Positions 17,056 through 27,363 of a DNA stretch of 64,000 nt are shown here, piece after piece (within the stretch, counting starts at the first letter, position 1; every line of letters begins with the position of its first letter). The stretch is from Lasioglossum baleicum. Its lineage: Eukaryota; Arthropoda; Insecta; Hymenoptera; Halictidae. The position numbers and the translations under genes were made by a program. The notes beneath the pieces are model-generated. The model had not been told where the DNA came from. It saw nothing but the letters and a program-made list of their open reading frames with translations, and searched no databases. Where the stretch lies: NCBI RefSeq assembly GCF_051020765.1, contig NW_027469120.1, forward strand, positions 496,001 to 560,000. The letters are read 5' to 3'.

Positions 17056-17235
17056 AAACGGGCGTGGACGCTGTACGATACCGTGAATCTAACTCACGAA
17101 TATCGTCCGCGTGATTGACGATATTTTAACTAGCGAAAACGGGCGTGGACGCTGTGCGATCCCGTGAATTTATCTCGCGAATATCGTCCGCGTGGTTGAC
17201 GATATTTTGATTCGAGAAAACGGACGTGGATGCTG
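17056..17235 (-). repeat. 81-bp tandem duplication in the F2 LTR
   Basis: Two full units start at 17056 and 17137, with a partial third at 17218. Each begins AAACGGGCGTGGACGCTGT or a close variant and contains GAATATCGTCCGCGTG. It is present in all complete F2 LTRs. Confidence 0.85.
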
Positions 17236-17600
17236 CGGAGCTTGCTATGCGAGCAAGTCTATCACTATCACGCACGTACGCGAACACGTTGAAACAGGAA
17301 ATTGAATAAGGAATACTATTCGCGAACTTTCCAGTGAGAACTCTATCTCTAACTAACAACGTGTCACTTCAAACTACGAAGTTAGGAGCAAGGAAATAAT
17401 AATTGGGATTTAGATTGACTCTGGTAAAACAAAGTATATTATAAACGTAAAAGAATACAAAGGTAAAGATGCTTATTATTAACGAAATCGAAATACGTAC
17501 TAAGTACGAAATATGAAACGCAATAAAAATGTTTAATTGAATAAACGAAGTAATGTTTGAATTAAACGAATAAGAATACGATATTACTGAATGGTATTAG

Positions 17601-17680
17601 GGACTGTGTCTAAACAGTATGGATTTGGGAAGATTGTGTCTAAACAATCTGGATTTGGAAAGACTATGTCTAAATAGTCT
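17601..17680 (-). promoter_or_regulatory. Array of three covarying hairpins in the F2 LTR
   Basis: Three stem-loops at exact 30-bp spacing share the loop TGTCTAAA (plus-strand reading) but have different, self-complementary arms: ACTG/CAGT, AGATTG/CAATCT and AGACTA/TAGTCT. Arms that change together around a constant loop point to selection for pairing. Role unknown. Confidence 0.6.
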
Positions 17681-18407
17681 GGACTTGGAAAATTGACGAA
17701 AACTCGACTGACCCACTCGGGTCCCCGGAGAGGACTGGGGAGAATCGAACGTTCGTCGACGAATAACGTTCGTCCGAAAAATGCTGACTTCGCAAAAGGG
17801 GACCGTGTCCTCTTTGTGCCGGTCTTCGTCGTAAACAGCGCGATGGCCGCCGCACTAGAGTCAGCAGTTTTCGTTCCCAGTGGTGCAGGACTCGAAAATT
17901 AAGTGGTAACCATTGGCGTACCTATTTATTTATTTAAATAAATTGGGACTTAGAATATTTTCGAGCGCTTGCTCTTGCAAGGCGTTTCGATGTAAATTTT
18001 ATATGTCATATGATTAGTTGACATCATTTGTCGACCGATCATATGTTTGAAAATATTCTAAGTACTTTTGAAAATTACCAAAAATCGAAATTTTGGTAAA
18101 GTCTAAACAAACGCGAATTGAGAACCTAACCTACAAATTTTTAGGTTAGTTTCATGATTTTCGCTCACGAGTCCAATGATATTTCAATCTTCGAGTTTGG
18201 GCCATTTTTGGTTATTTTAGGATTTTGACAGATTTTGGATTTTAGGTTATGTTGATGGATTTCAATCAGATGTACGTGGTGTTAAGGATTCATTGTTATG
18301 AAGGATTTTTAGGAGTTTTGGAATCTTTAAAGGGGAACGCTCGCTCTTATGTATCTAATTTTACATGTAGTCTTAAAGCTAACGTCGGAGGTGCGACCGA
18401 CGTCACA

Positions 18408-18594
18408 CCTCCCCCCTTAGAGAAGAGATTTCACGCAGTGGAATCTCTGCCTCTGGGTGGCGGTAGACAGGATGCACTGAAATGTCATCCCTGTCTCGCA
18501 ACGCTGGGTCAAGGGAATCGCAAATTAACGTTCGTTTCGTCAAGGGAGGACGGGTTCGGAATTCTCCGACACTGGCACTATCACTATCTTCCGC
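18408..18594 (-). promoter_or_regulatory. F2 polypurine tract and 3' tail after pol
   Basis: AAGGGGGGAGG (18408-18418) abuts the LTR. The 176 bp between it and the pol stop is the same 3' tail that encodes the last residues of the env frame in the env-bearing F2 copy (SVGEFRTRPPL to SLRGEV). Here it lies after a stop, as if env had been replaced by pol. Confidence 0.7.
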
Positions 18595-21500
18595 TTAAAT
18601 GTCACCATTGTCCGAATCGGTGTCATCGCTGGAACTATCGGATATCCAGTCAGGGTCGTCCCGTTGTGCGATCCATCTTGCCGATAGAATCTGTCCGCAA
18701 GGGATGCACTCCAATACTGGTGTTTCGGTGCATAGCCTTATTCCGCAATACTCGCATCTATTTGGGGTGTTATACATCCGCTGATGCTCCCATCGTTCCA
18801 CTCTAACAATTCGGGTGTATTGGCTGCAGTTGCGGCACAGCAACTTGCCGTTGCAAGCCACTCGAACTATCCCATTGTAACAGATAGTGTTGTTGTATCG
18901 TCTCATGTATCGGTGAGCTTTCAGCACGGTCGGCCGTCTTCCTCCCATCGGTCCGCACATCTTTCTGTCGTGGATAGCTATGGGATCCGCAATGTGACTC
19001 GGAGCTTGATCGGATGAGGAGTGAAGAGTCTCGTAAGCTGACTCCTCTGGTTGGACCCTTGGCTCGCTATCGTCTTTCTTAGAAGGATCAGAGATTAAGT
19101 TTGCAGTTACAATATTTCGCTGACGCGTGTCCTGTCTCGGGCTACCTGGAAGACGTTTAATCTTATTTGCATGGACAATTTTGAAATGGTTTCCTATTCG
19201 TAATTTGACATTGTTCGTATCAAGCATTTCTATTATCTCATGCGGTCCAGTATATTGCGCGTCGAATTTTCCTTTACGAGGTTCTTTTAACAAGTATACC
19301 TGTTCGCCTACCGTGAACTGCACGGGGTTAATCTTCCTATCATAATAAGTCTTTGATTTCTGCTTTGCCGCTACTAAATTATCGCGCGCGCGGGATTGTG
19401 TCTCGCTTATCTTTCTTTGTAGGTCAAAGAGGTAACCTGCGTAGGACTCGTTCTCTACTGCGTAGAGATGGGAATCGGAGGAAGGAACACGGGCCAGGGA
19501 ACCGAATACCAACTCGTGTGGGGTGAAGTCTGTTCCCTCGTGTACGCTGGTATTGTAGCTAAACATTGCCAAGTTTATCCATTTATCCCAGTTATTTTTG
19601 TTGACGTACTGCTTCAAATATTCCGTCAGTACATGATGCGATCTCTCAATGGATCCGTTGCTTTGTGGATGGAAAGCAGTGGTTTGGAGGCGTGTAATCC
19701 TGAATCTTTTTGCGATAGCCTTCATAAGGGAGCTTGTGAAGTTAGTCCCTTGATCCGTTAATATTGCCTTAGGCGTTCCAAAGCGACATATCAGGTGGTC
19801 GATGAAGGCGTTTGCTGTACTGACGGAGTCGGTAGATTTGAGCGGCACTGCGACGGAGTATTTTGTAAGAAGGTCTTGCATCGTCATTACATACGTGTTG
19901 CCATCTTCGGTAGTGGGTAATGGTCCCACGATGTCTAGCGAGACCTTATCAAACGCCCTGCCGGGCGTATCCGTTAACTTCATTGGTAGGCGAGTTTTTA
20001 CTCTTGTTAACTTGTTACGCTGGCAACTCAGGCAATTGTTAACGTAGTTGGTTACGTCCTTTTTGAGGCTGTTCCACCAGTATTTTTCTCTTATCCTTTT
20101 GTATGTCTTGGTTATGCCTTTATGGCCGGCATACGCTGATACATGGTTCTCCGTGATGATCTCCATCCTTCTATCCTCAGCGGGGATTTGGACCTCGTTC
20201 GAACAGAGAAATATTTGGACTGGTGTGTCCTCGAATGTTTCTGTGAGTAGATTGACCACGTATTCTCTCGACAAATGGTCGAGGAATGTTTTAGAGATTG
20301 AAAAGGATTCCAACGCGAGCTCGTTGACAACGTCGATCAACGTTCTAAGACATTCTTTGAGGTCGTCTGCAGATACCTCATGAAGCGGCGATTGTTTAAT
20401 CGGTATCTGGATTAACTTGTATTTACCGTGATCTGTTACCCTAGCTCTATGTAGGAGTAAGTCTTGGGATTTGGCCAGTTTGCCTTGTCTATAGAGATCT
20501 ACGGCCCCGAGATCGATGGGCCGTCCGTCCATCGTTATGAAGCAAACTAAATTGTCGTTTCTCATTATTAATCGGTCTCTTGTATGAATTATTCTTCTTC
20601 TACGTGGTGTAGGATTGCTTTCTTCTTCTTCTTCTTCTTCTTCTTCTTCTTCTTCTTCTTCTGAGGGAATACTCTCTTCTCGCTCATCGAAGACATCTGG
20701 TCCGGTCAAGGAAGGCGGAAATATAGGAGAAAAGGAAAGAGTTTCTTCGACTCCCAGATCCCGTAGTAATCCTTGATCGGCGATTGAAATAAGAGGCGGG
20801 GATGCTGCGCGGGGGTCATCAGAATGCGATGGCGTACCCATCGATGGTCCCGGTGACGAGGCTGCCGATGATCTTCTCCTTTTTGGGGGCATTGACTTCG
20901 GTGGGGGCATGAGAATTGAATCGTCTCTATCTTTCTTCCTGCGGCGTGCGTCGAAAAGAGGAGTCCCCGGGCTTGACAATGGCGTCCTAGGCGGAGTCGT
21001 TTCCTCTGAATCGGTCCATGAGATGGGCAATGCCACCGGATTCCGGGATAGGGCATCCGCATTAGAGTTGGCTCTGCCAGGTTTGTAGATAACCTGGTAT
21101 TCGAACTCTGCCAATTTTAATCTCCACCGGAGGAGCCGGGATGTGGGATCCTTTACGGATGTCATCCACACCAGCGGTCTGTGATCGGTGATGAGTAAGA
21201 ATTTCCTGCCGTAAATGTACGGGCGGAAATATTGGACGGCGAATATTATGGCTAAACACTCCTTTTCTATTGTGGAGTAGTTTAGTTCAGCGCCGTGAAG
21301 GATACGTGACGCGTACGCGATAGGGCGATCCTTTCCCACGTCGCCTTGGCTTAGGACAGCGCCGATCGCGTACCCTGAGGCGTCGCACGTTACGTTGAAT
21401 GGTTTCCCAAAATCTGGGTACTGGAGGACAGGCTCCGTACACAATGCCTGTCGTAAAGTCTCGAAGGCTTCCTCCTGCTTTGACCCCCACACGAATTTCG

Positions 21501-23400
21501 TATCCTTGGTAAGGAGTTGGGTGAGGGGTTTGGAAATATGAGCGAATCTATCTATGAATCTGCGGTAATAGCCCGCTAGACCTAAAAATTCGCGGACGTT
21601 CTTTGCGTTTTTCGGTCGAGGATAATTTTGGACCGCGTTAATTTTTTTAGGGCATGGCCGTACGCCATCCTCGCTAATCTGGTGTCCTAGGTAAGCTACC
21701 TCTCTGTGCAAAAACCCGCATTTAGACGGTTGTAATTTCAAATTGGCGGCTCTCAATCGGCGAGCCAATTTATCAAATTTCGCTTTGTGTTCTTCTAGGG
21801 AACGCGCGTATATGACTATATCGTCAAGATAAACGAAGAGTTCGTTACCCTGGAGACCGGTTAGGATCGTATCCATTAGTCGCTGGAACGTAGCCGGCGC
21901 ATTACGCAATCCGAACGGCATTCTATTATACTGGTAGTGTCCGAACGGAGTTGAGAAGGCGGTTTTTGCGGCGTCCTCCTTTTCCATGCCTATTTGGTGA
22001 AACCCGCTTGCCAGATCAAATACGCTAAAATATTTGGCACTACCCAGCTGATCTAAGATCTCGTTTATGCTGGGCAGTGGATAAGCGTCTGCTATTGACT
22101 TCTCGTTTAAAGCGCGATAGTCAATTACCATTCTCCATTTCTTATTTCCTTCGGCATCCGCTTTCTTCGGTACGATCCACAAAGGGGAGTTATACGGTGA
22201 ACTAGAGGGTGCGACTATATCATTTTGTAAGAGTTCACACATTTGTTTGTCGATCTCCTCTTTGTGAATCGGCGGATACCGGTATTGCTTGGTATGTACG
22301 GGGATGTCGTCCGTCGTGGGGATTTTATGTGTTACAGCGTTAGTTTTCCCCAGACGATCCCCTTGAAGGTGGAAGAGATCATTATTCTCCTCCAATAAAG
22401 ATTTGACATGGTCTATCTCGTCGTGATCGAGGTGATCCATGGGAATAGTTTCCATAAGCTCATTAACGCGAGCATTACGGGACTTGGTAATGGAATGGAC
22501 CCTTTTGGGTATGAATTCGAAGCCTTTCATAAGGGGTTTCGAGTATGAGTGATCGGGATGGTTACCGGAATTGCTTAGGAAATCGGGATGGCTACCGGAA
22601 TCGTCGGGATGGTTACCGGAATTATTTAAAGAATCGGGATGGCTACCGGAATCGTCGGGATGGTTACCGGAATTATTTAAAGAATCGGGATGGCTACCGG
22701 AATCGTCGGGATGGTTACCGGAATTATTTAAAGAATCGGGATGGCTACCGGAATCGTCGGAATGGTTACCGGAATTAATAGAAGACGCGAGTTGATCGTT
22801 AACGATCGTCTCGTGCGCGCGGCACGCACGAGCATTGAATAAGTCCGAATTGACTTCGGCTTGAATATTTGAAAAGGGAACCTCGATCTCTTCCACCTCC
22901 AACGTAGGCAGGGAGAAGGACGCCACTTCGGACGATGCGTTAAAGCATCGCAGGTATGCCTTTCCGTTACGGTTGGTGACTAAACAATCACCTAAGAACA
23001 CATCGGGTTTTACATCTACTTTTCGCACATACCCTTCGCTTGGGCCCTTTACGTTGACGGCTATGCAGGCGGCGGTACGGCTTTCGATGGAATATTCCCG
23101 AGGATTCGAAAAGGGAATACGTAGGTTTTTATACTCTACGCATTCCTTCGCAAATGATATCTCTGCTCCCTCTCTGAAGAAGGGGGAGCCTAAGATACCA
23201 TCTATATTAATTGGGAAACTGTCAGGCAGAACGTGTAGCGTGACTTTAATGGAATCTGCTAGCTCCGCATTGATATAACCGAGGGTCGCAATTTCTCCTT
23301 CTGTCACGCCATGGACGTGTATGACGCTGTCAGTTTTTAGATGAACGTCAGATTTGATACCAGACGCTCGGATTAAGTTGACCTCGGACCCGGTGTCCAA
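18595..23400 (-). CDS. pol: F2 Pol: protease, RT, RNase H, integrase, Cys-rich extension
   Basis: A 1601-residue frame given from a TTG; it is open further back to the gag end in the -1 frame. Domains in order: aspartic protease LDTGSE (residue 1) and ILGSPFF (about 69); repeat block (about 210-280); RT with FVYLDDIVIYA (about 522); RNase H with TCDASGYAIGAVLSQ (about 668). A Pro/Glu-rich linker with a long Glu run follows (about 920). Integrase has the HHCC finger (about 1083-1127) and the D,D,E core (SLDIVGPL, LTDQGTNF, HPQSNGSIERSHH; about 1153, 1215, 1250), then the GPY-type module YTGPHEI (about 1385). Beyond IN is an unusual tail with CRNC, CEYCGIRLC and ECIPC, suggestive of zinc binding. 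All catalytic motifs are present. Confidence 0.95.
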   Translation of the reverse strand: MDTGSEVNLIRASGIKSDVHLKTDSVIHVHGVTEGEIATLGYINAELADSIKVTLHVLPDSFPINIDGILGSPFFREGAEISFAKECVEYKNLRIPFSNPREYSIESRTAACIAVNVKGPSEGYVRKVDVKPDVFLGDCLVTNRNGKAYLRCFNASSEVASFSLPTLEVEEIEVPFSNIQAEVNSDLFNARACRAHETIVNDQLASSINSGNHSDDSGSHPDSLNNSGNHPDDSGSHPDSLNNSGNHPDDSGSHPDSLNNSGNHPDDSGSHPDFLSNSGNHPDHSYSKPLMKGFEFIPKRVHSITKSRNARVNELMETIPMDHLDHDEIDHVKSLLEENNDLFHLQGDRLGKTNAVTHKIPTTDDIPVHTKQYRYPPIHKEEIDKQMCELLQNDIVAPSSSPYNSPLWIVPKKADAEGNKKWRMVIDYRALNEKSIADAYPLPSINEILDQLGSAKYFSVFDLASGFHQIGMEKEDAAKTAFSTPFGHYQYNRMPFGLRNAPATFQRLMDTILTGLQGNELFVYLDDIVIYARSLEEHKAKFDKLARRLRAANLKLQPSKCGFLHREVAYLGHQISEDGVRPCPKKINAVQNYPRPKNAKNVREFLGLAGYYRRFIDRFAHISKPLTQLLTKDTKFVWGSKQEEAFETLRQALCTEPVLQYPDFGKPFNVTCDASGYAIGAVLSQGDVGKDRPIAYASRILHGAELNYSTIEKECLAIIFAVQYFRPYIYGRKFLLITDHRPLVWMTSVKDPTSRLLRWRLKLAEFEYQVIYKPGRANSNADALSRNPVALPISWTDSEETTPPRTPLSSPGTPLFDARRRKKDRDDSILMPPPKSMPPKRRRSSAASSPGPSMGTPSHSDDPRAASPPLISIADQGLLRDLGVEETLSFSPIFPPSLTGPDVFDEREESIPSEEEEEEEEEEEEEESNPTPRRRRIIHTRDRLIMRNDNLVCFITMDGRPIDLGAVDLYRQGKLAKSQDLLLHRARVTDHGKYKLIQIPIKQSPLHEVSADDLKECLRTLIDVVNELALESFSISKTFLDHLSREYVVNLLTETFEDTPVQIFLCSNEVQIPAEDRRMEIITENHVSAYAGHKGITKTYKRIREKYWWNSLKKDVTNYVNNCLSCQRNKLTRVKTRLPMKLTDTPGRAFDKVSLDIVGPLPTTEDGNTYVMTMQDLLTKYSVAVPLKSTDSVSTANAFIDHLICRFGTPKAILTDQGTNFTSSLMKAIAKRFRITRLQTTAFHPQSNGSIERSHHVLTEYLKQYVNKNNWDKWINLAMFSYNTSVHEGTDFTPHELVFGSLARVPSSDSHLYAVENESYAGYLFDLQRKISETQSRARDNLVAAKQKSKTYYDRKINPVQFTVGEQVYLLKEPRKGKFDAQYTGPHEIIEMLDTNNVKLRIGNHFKIVHANKIKRLPGSPRQDTRQRNIVTANLISDPSKKDDSEPRVQPEESAYETLHSSSDQAPSHIADPIAIHDRKMCGPMGGRRPTVLKAHRYMRRYNNTICYNGIVRVACNGKLLCRNCSQYTRIVRVERWEHQRMYNTPNRCEYCGIRLCTETPVLECIPCGQILSARWIAQRDDPDWISDSSSDDTDSDNGDI
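22545..22790 (-). repeat. In-frame 51-bp repeats in F2 pol
   Basis: Tandem 17-residue units of the type NNSGNHPDDSGSHPDSL lie between protease and RT. The number differs between F2 copies. They resemble the NSG-HPD repeats of F1 at the same place, so the repeat tract predates the split of the families. Confidence 0.88.
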
Positions 23401-23555
23401 GAGGAACTCACACTCTTTTGAGAAGAGTGACGATCTTGCTTTTATTCGAGGGATAGGGGAGTGCGGCGCGAGATTTATTGCCGAGACTAATTTCGCGGAT
23501 GGTCGTTCATTCTGCTGACCGTCCGGGTTATCTCTCCCATCTACTCGAATTTCAT

Positions 23556-24863
23556 TTACTGCTGGTCGTCGCTGATGACGGCCAGCTGTGTTGCCTTTTG
23601 GCGATTCTCTTGGGATGCCTCCCGTCCTTTGGTCGCGTTTGTCGGGAGGCTTGATTCGTTTCCCGACTCATTTCTACTGTAATATTCGCGGCGGCGACAT
23701 TCGTGTATGTCATGTCCCGTGCGCTTACAATATTTACAATACTTCCGATTCTCCGTAGGAAAGCGATCGCGACCTGGGGACTGGGAAGCGCGATCTTCGC
23801 GTTTATACGTTTCGCGCTGATTTGATTGCGACGGTTCGTGACGTCGCGGGGGAGGAGAGCGATACGCGTCTCTGTTATCGGGTTTCCTGTCTCGCCAGGA
23901 TTCACGAGGTGAAAAGGAAGGTCGTTGATCTTTCCTTTCCGAAGATCTGTTGCGCTGCTCAGGCGCATTCCTATCATAATAAGAGTTGCTTGATCGCTCT
24001 GGTGTGCGATTACGAGAGTCGGAGAATGCAACGCGGCGTCCGTCGTCACGATAACGAACACGGTCAAGCTCGTACTGTTTGTACGCGGTTACTGCTTCGT
24101 CGAATATTTTCTGTAATTCGAGTGACGCACAGAGCCTGACCTCGGCTCGAAGCGCTGGGATAAGACCACGCATGAAACAATCAATTGTGAATTTGTCAAT
24201 CTCGTCTAGATTGGGGACCCCGCGGCCTGAATCTATGATCGCCGTTCTAAGGTCCTTTACTCGCGTAATATAATTCAACACGTGCTCGGACTGTCCCTGG
24301 TGTATCGAAGCTAATTCTCCGCGATACTGATCGATGAATTTATATGGGCCTAGTACATCTTTCAGGCGGTTGCACAATTCAGAGATTGTGTTAATATTTA
24401 CGTCTTCAATCGCGGCGTATGCCTGTCCTCTAAGCTTATTGCATACTAATCTAGTGAGGGTACGCTCAGCTGTGGCTGGAACAGCTTCCAAGGCTCGCTT
24501 GCACGCGCGAACGAATTGTAGCACGGTTATGGAGGTGCCGTCAAAGGTAGGCACAAGTTCAACCGCTTGTTTAACGGTGAAATTCGAAGAATCGTGCATT
24601 ATGGGTTCGCGGGGCGCAACGACTGGGCTAGCTGGAATTGATTGAGAATCTCTGGCCGATCGGATTTCTGCTATCTCGCGGCGTATATCCTCGTACGTTA
24701 CTCTCTGCTCACGCGTTTCTGTTTCGTATTGCAATTTGAGTTGAGTCAACGCGGCGGTTTGATTAATGAGAGCTGCTTCTCTACGAGCTAAATCTTTCTG
24801 GAATTCAATTAATTCCTCTTCCGTAGGAGGAACCTTCTTTCTAGCCTCGCTACGCGTTTCCAT
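23556..24863 (-). CDS. gag: F2 Gag polyprotein (element 1)
   Basis: A 435-residue Gag starting at ATG (METRSEARKKVPP). It has a coiled-coil-like N-terminus, a capsid region (LVPTFDGTSITVLQFVRACK, VLGPYKFIDQYRGEL) and an Arg/Ser-rich tail with the knuckle CKYCKRTGHDIHEC at about residues 374-390. It is clearly homologous to F1 Gag throughout. The stop TAA follows ...DDQQ, and pol continues in the -1 frame across it (GRHQRRPAVNEIR), so Gag-Pol needs a -1 frameshift. The frame is intact. Confidence 0.93.
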   Translation of the reverse strand: METRSEARKKVPPTEEELIEFQKDLARREAALINQTAALTQLKLQYETETREQRVTYEDIRREIAEIRSARDSQSIPASPVVAPREPIMHDSSNFTVKQAVELVPTFDGTSITVLQFVRACKRALEAVPATAERTLTRLVCNKLRGQAYAAIEDVNINTISELCNRLKDVLGPYKFIDQYRGELASIHQGQSEHVLNYITRVKDLRTAIIDSGRGVPNLDEIDKFTIDCFMRGLIPALRAEVRLCASLELQKIFDEAVTAYKQYELDRVRYRDDGRRVAFSDSRNRTPERSSNSYYDRNAPEQRNRSSERKDQRPSFSPRESWRDRKPDNRDAYRSPPPRRHEPSQSNQRETYKREDRASQSPGRDRFPTENRKYCKYCKRTGHDIHECRRREYYSRNESGNESSLPTNATKGREASQENRQKATQLAVISDDQQ

Positions 24864-25350
24864 GATTGCGTCGCTTGAAAATTTCTAAGTATGAAATTCG
24901 CGAAAAATAATCCGACTATATAACGTGGGCGAAGGGGCGTTTTCTAAACCGCCCGTCGCACTTTAACGTTCACTAAAACTCTCGATGAATTTGTACTGAG
25001 TACGAACATCGCGAAAAACAATTTGAGTATGTAACGTGGGCGAAAGGGCATTTCCTTCACTGCCCGTCGCACTTTTAACTGACACTATGCTTTCACGGAC
25101 TCTAAGTCTACTGCGTTAAATTGTCAAACAATGATGGAACGCGCAGGGGTTCGCGTGCTAACACTGATTCTATTTTTATTCCTCGATGCCGTGCTTCTAA
25201 CATCGGTGACCAACGACTGTCCTACCGACTGCGCCAAATTTGTCACAACAAATTTTGGCAGAGGTAGGACACATGACGTATCCTACAAAAGTGTTGACGG
25301 TGTCTCTAACATCGGTGACCAACGAGTGTCCTACCGACTGCGCCAAAAAT
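24864..25350 (-). other. F2 leader with duplicated primer binding site
   Basis: The untranslated leader between LTR and gag contains a 109-bp tandem unit. Each unit holds the tRNA-Ser PBS (CCTACCGACTGCGCCA on the plus strand) at 25221-25236 and 25330-25345. The inner copy keeps the adjoining AATTTGTCAC, so it resembles a second LTR-PBS junction. The spacer to the LTR is aaaat here. An internal near-repeat (AACGTGGGCGAA...GGGC) occurs near 24920 and 25035. Confidence 0.85.
25330..25345 (-). promoter_or_regulatory. Primer binding site, LTR-proximal copy
   Basis: Complement of the tRNA-Ser 3' end, 5 nt from the LTR at 25351. This is the copy in the normal position; the second copy is 109 bp further into the leader. 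Confidence 0.85.
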
Positions 25351-27151
25351 TGTCACGTCCTGGCGGGGCTATAAAAGCAAGAGAAGAGAATACCGCGGCC
25401 CGGCTACTCTACTCTTCCACTGACTGACATTTAATAAAAGTGTTGGTCTTTTTATCAACAGACTAGGACCCGATGCCGACACCTGCATGCAGTCTTACAC
25501 AGATGAAAGATGCACGCGACCCTGAAACATACGCGATAATATGTTCCACTTACTTTTACGCTTCGCTTGTTTGTCGATTGACACGAGAAATGAATTCGCA
25601 ACGGATGAACGGCTACGGTTGCGCTGATGACCTTGAATTCGGTCCGCTCTGCTTGACAGGCGTTGATCCAAATGGCTGGAAACGACCTTCAAGGATTGAC
25701 GACTGCGCCAAACTCTGTCACGTCAATATTTGACAGGAACGACCTCCAATGATTGACAGCTGGCTGCTACGGTATTGTAGACGGATGCGCTCGTTGAGGA
25801 AACGGGCGTGGACGCTGTACGATACCGTGAATCTAACTCACGAATATCGTCCGCGTGATTGACGATATTTTAACTAGCGAAAACGGGCGTGGACGCTGTG
25901 CGATCCCGTGAATTTATCTCGCGAATATCGTCCGCGTGGTTGACGATATTTTGATTCGAGAAAACGGACGTGGATGCTGCGGAGCTTGCTATGCGAGCAA
26001 GTCTATCACTATCACGCACGTACGCGAACACGTTGAAACAGGAAATTGAATAAGGAATACTATTCGCGAACTTTCCAGTGAGAACTCTATCTCTAACTAA
26101 CAACGTGTCACTTCAAACTACGAAGTTAGGAGCAAGGAAATAATAATTGGGATTTAGATTGACTCTGGTAAAACAAAGTATATTATAAACGTAAAAGAAT
26201 ACAAAGGTAAAGATGCTTATTATTAACGAAATCGAAATACGTACTAAGTACGAAATATGAAACGCAATAAAAATGTTTAATTGAATAAACGAAGTAATGT
26301 TTGAATTAAACGAATAAGAATACGATATTACTGAATGGTATTAGGGACTGTGTCTAAACAGTATGGATTTGGGAAGATTGTGTCTAAACAATCTGGATTT
26401 GGAAAGACTATGTCTAAATAGTCTGGACTTGGAAAATTGACGAAAACTCGACTGACCCACTCGGGTCCCCGGAGAGGACTGGGGAGAATCGAACGTTCGT
26501 CGACGAATAACGTTCGTCCGAAAAATGCTGACTTCGCAAAAGGGGACCGTGTCCTCTTTGTGCCGGTCTTCGTCGTAAACAGCGCGATGGCCGCCGCACT
26601 AGAGTCAGCAGTTTTCGTTCCCAGTGGTGCAGGACTCGAAAATTAAGTGGTAACCATTGGCGTACCTATTTATTTATTTAAATAAATTGGGACTTAGAAT
26701 ATTTTCGAGCGCTTGCTCTTGCAAGGCGTTTCGATGTAAATTTTATATGTCATATGATTAGTTGACATCATTTGTCGACCGATCATATGTTTGAAAATAT
26801 TCTAAGTACTTTTGAAAATTACCAAAAATCGAAATTTTGGTAAAGTCTAAACAAACGCGAATTGAGAACCTAACCTACAAATTTTTAGGTTAGTTTCATG
26901 ATTTTCGCTCACGAGTCCAATGATATTTCAATCTTCGAGTTTGGGCCATTTTTGGTTATTTTAGGATTTTGACAGATTTTGGATTTTAGGTTATGTTGAT
27001 GGATTTCAATCAGATGTACGTGGTGTTAAGGATTCATTGTTATGAAGGATTTTTAGGAGTTTTGGAATCTTTAAAGGGGAACGCTCGCTCTTATGTATCT
27101 AATTTTACATGTAGTCTTAAAGCTAACGTCGGAGGTGCGACCGACGTCACA
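25351..27151 (-). repeat. F2 5' LTR (1801 bp) of element 1
   Basis: Same length and features as 16607-18407, including the antisense TATA motif at 25370, the fossil PBS near 25700 and the hairpin array at 26345-26424. TSD cgtc follows at 27152-27155. Confidence 0.93.
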
Positions 27152-27363
27152 CGTCACTGATGATTCGGCAACGGACCCTGGGAACGATGAACGTGTCTCG
27201 GCTGTCGTCGTCGTCGGCTATGTCGATCACCTCTGGACGATCGACCGGATGCAGAACTGGCGTCGGAGCTCGCGAGAGGTCCGCGTGGTTGACCTCTTTA
27301 GGAAGGCTGCAAGGGCAACCGTATACAGAAACGTAATCGGACGCGTCACACGGAATGTGCTCG

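Larger units (their letters stand above)
16607..18407 (-). repeat. F2 3' LTR (1801 bp)
   Basis: On the minus strand it begins TGTGACGTCGGTC directly after a G-rich PPT and ends CCAGGACGTGACA. It lacks the F1 LTR ORF but carries its own repeats: an 81-bp duplication, a 30-bp hairpin array and a fossil PBS. Near 17935 the sense strand has overlapping AATAAA motifs that could serve polyadenylation. Confidence 0.93.
16607..27151 (-). mobile_element. F2 gag-pol element 1 (10,545 bp)
   Basis: Complete minus-strand element: 5' LTR 25351-27151, PBS (duplicated), leader, gag, pol, PPT and 3' LTR 16607-18407. TSD cgtc flanks it. Both LTRs are 1801 bp, and I saw no difference between them in the stretches compared, so insertion is recent. 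There is no env. Gag and pol are both open, so this copy is potentially autonomous for intracellular transposition. Confidence 0.93.

Noticed and set aside
17670..17902. Small frames of 61 and 69 codons in the F2 LTR (both strands)
   Set aside because: They begin at GTG or TTG and not ATG, overlap each other, and have no homologue in F1 or F3, unlike LTR-ORF172.
20630..20665. Long GAA/CTT run within F2 pol as a possible frameshift or microsatellite lesion
   Set aside because: The run encodes Glu in frame and only varies in length between the two pol copies; the frame is intact.
25221..25236. tRNA-like sequence CCTACCGACTGCG
   Set aside because: Only 16 nt match the tRNA-Ser 3' end; no cloverleaf is present. 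It is a primer binding site, not a tRNA gene.
25131..25427. Plus-strand small frame with signal-peptide-like start in the F2 leader (also 49637-49879 and 53588-53833)
   Set aside because: It is antisense to the leader, and its Cys-containing DCAKFVT segments are just the PBS and LTR end read in the opposite direction.
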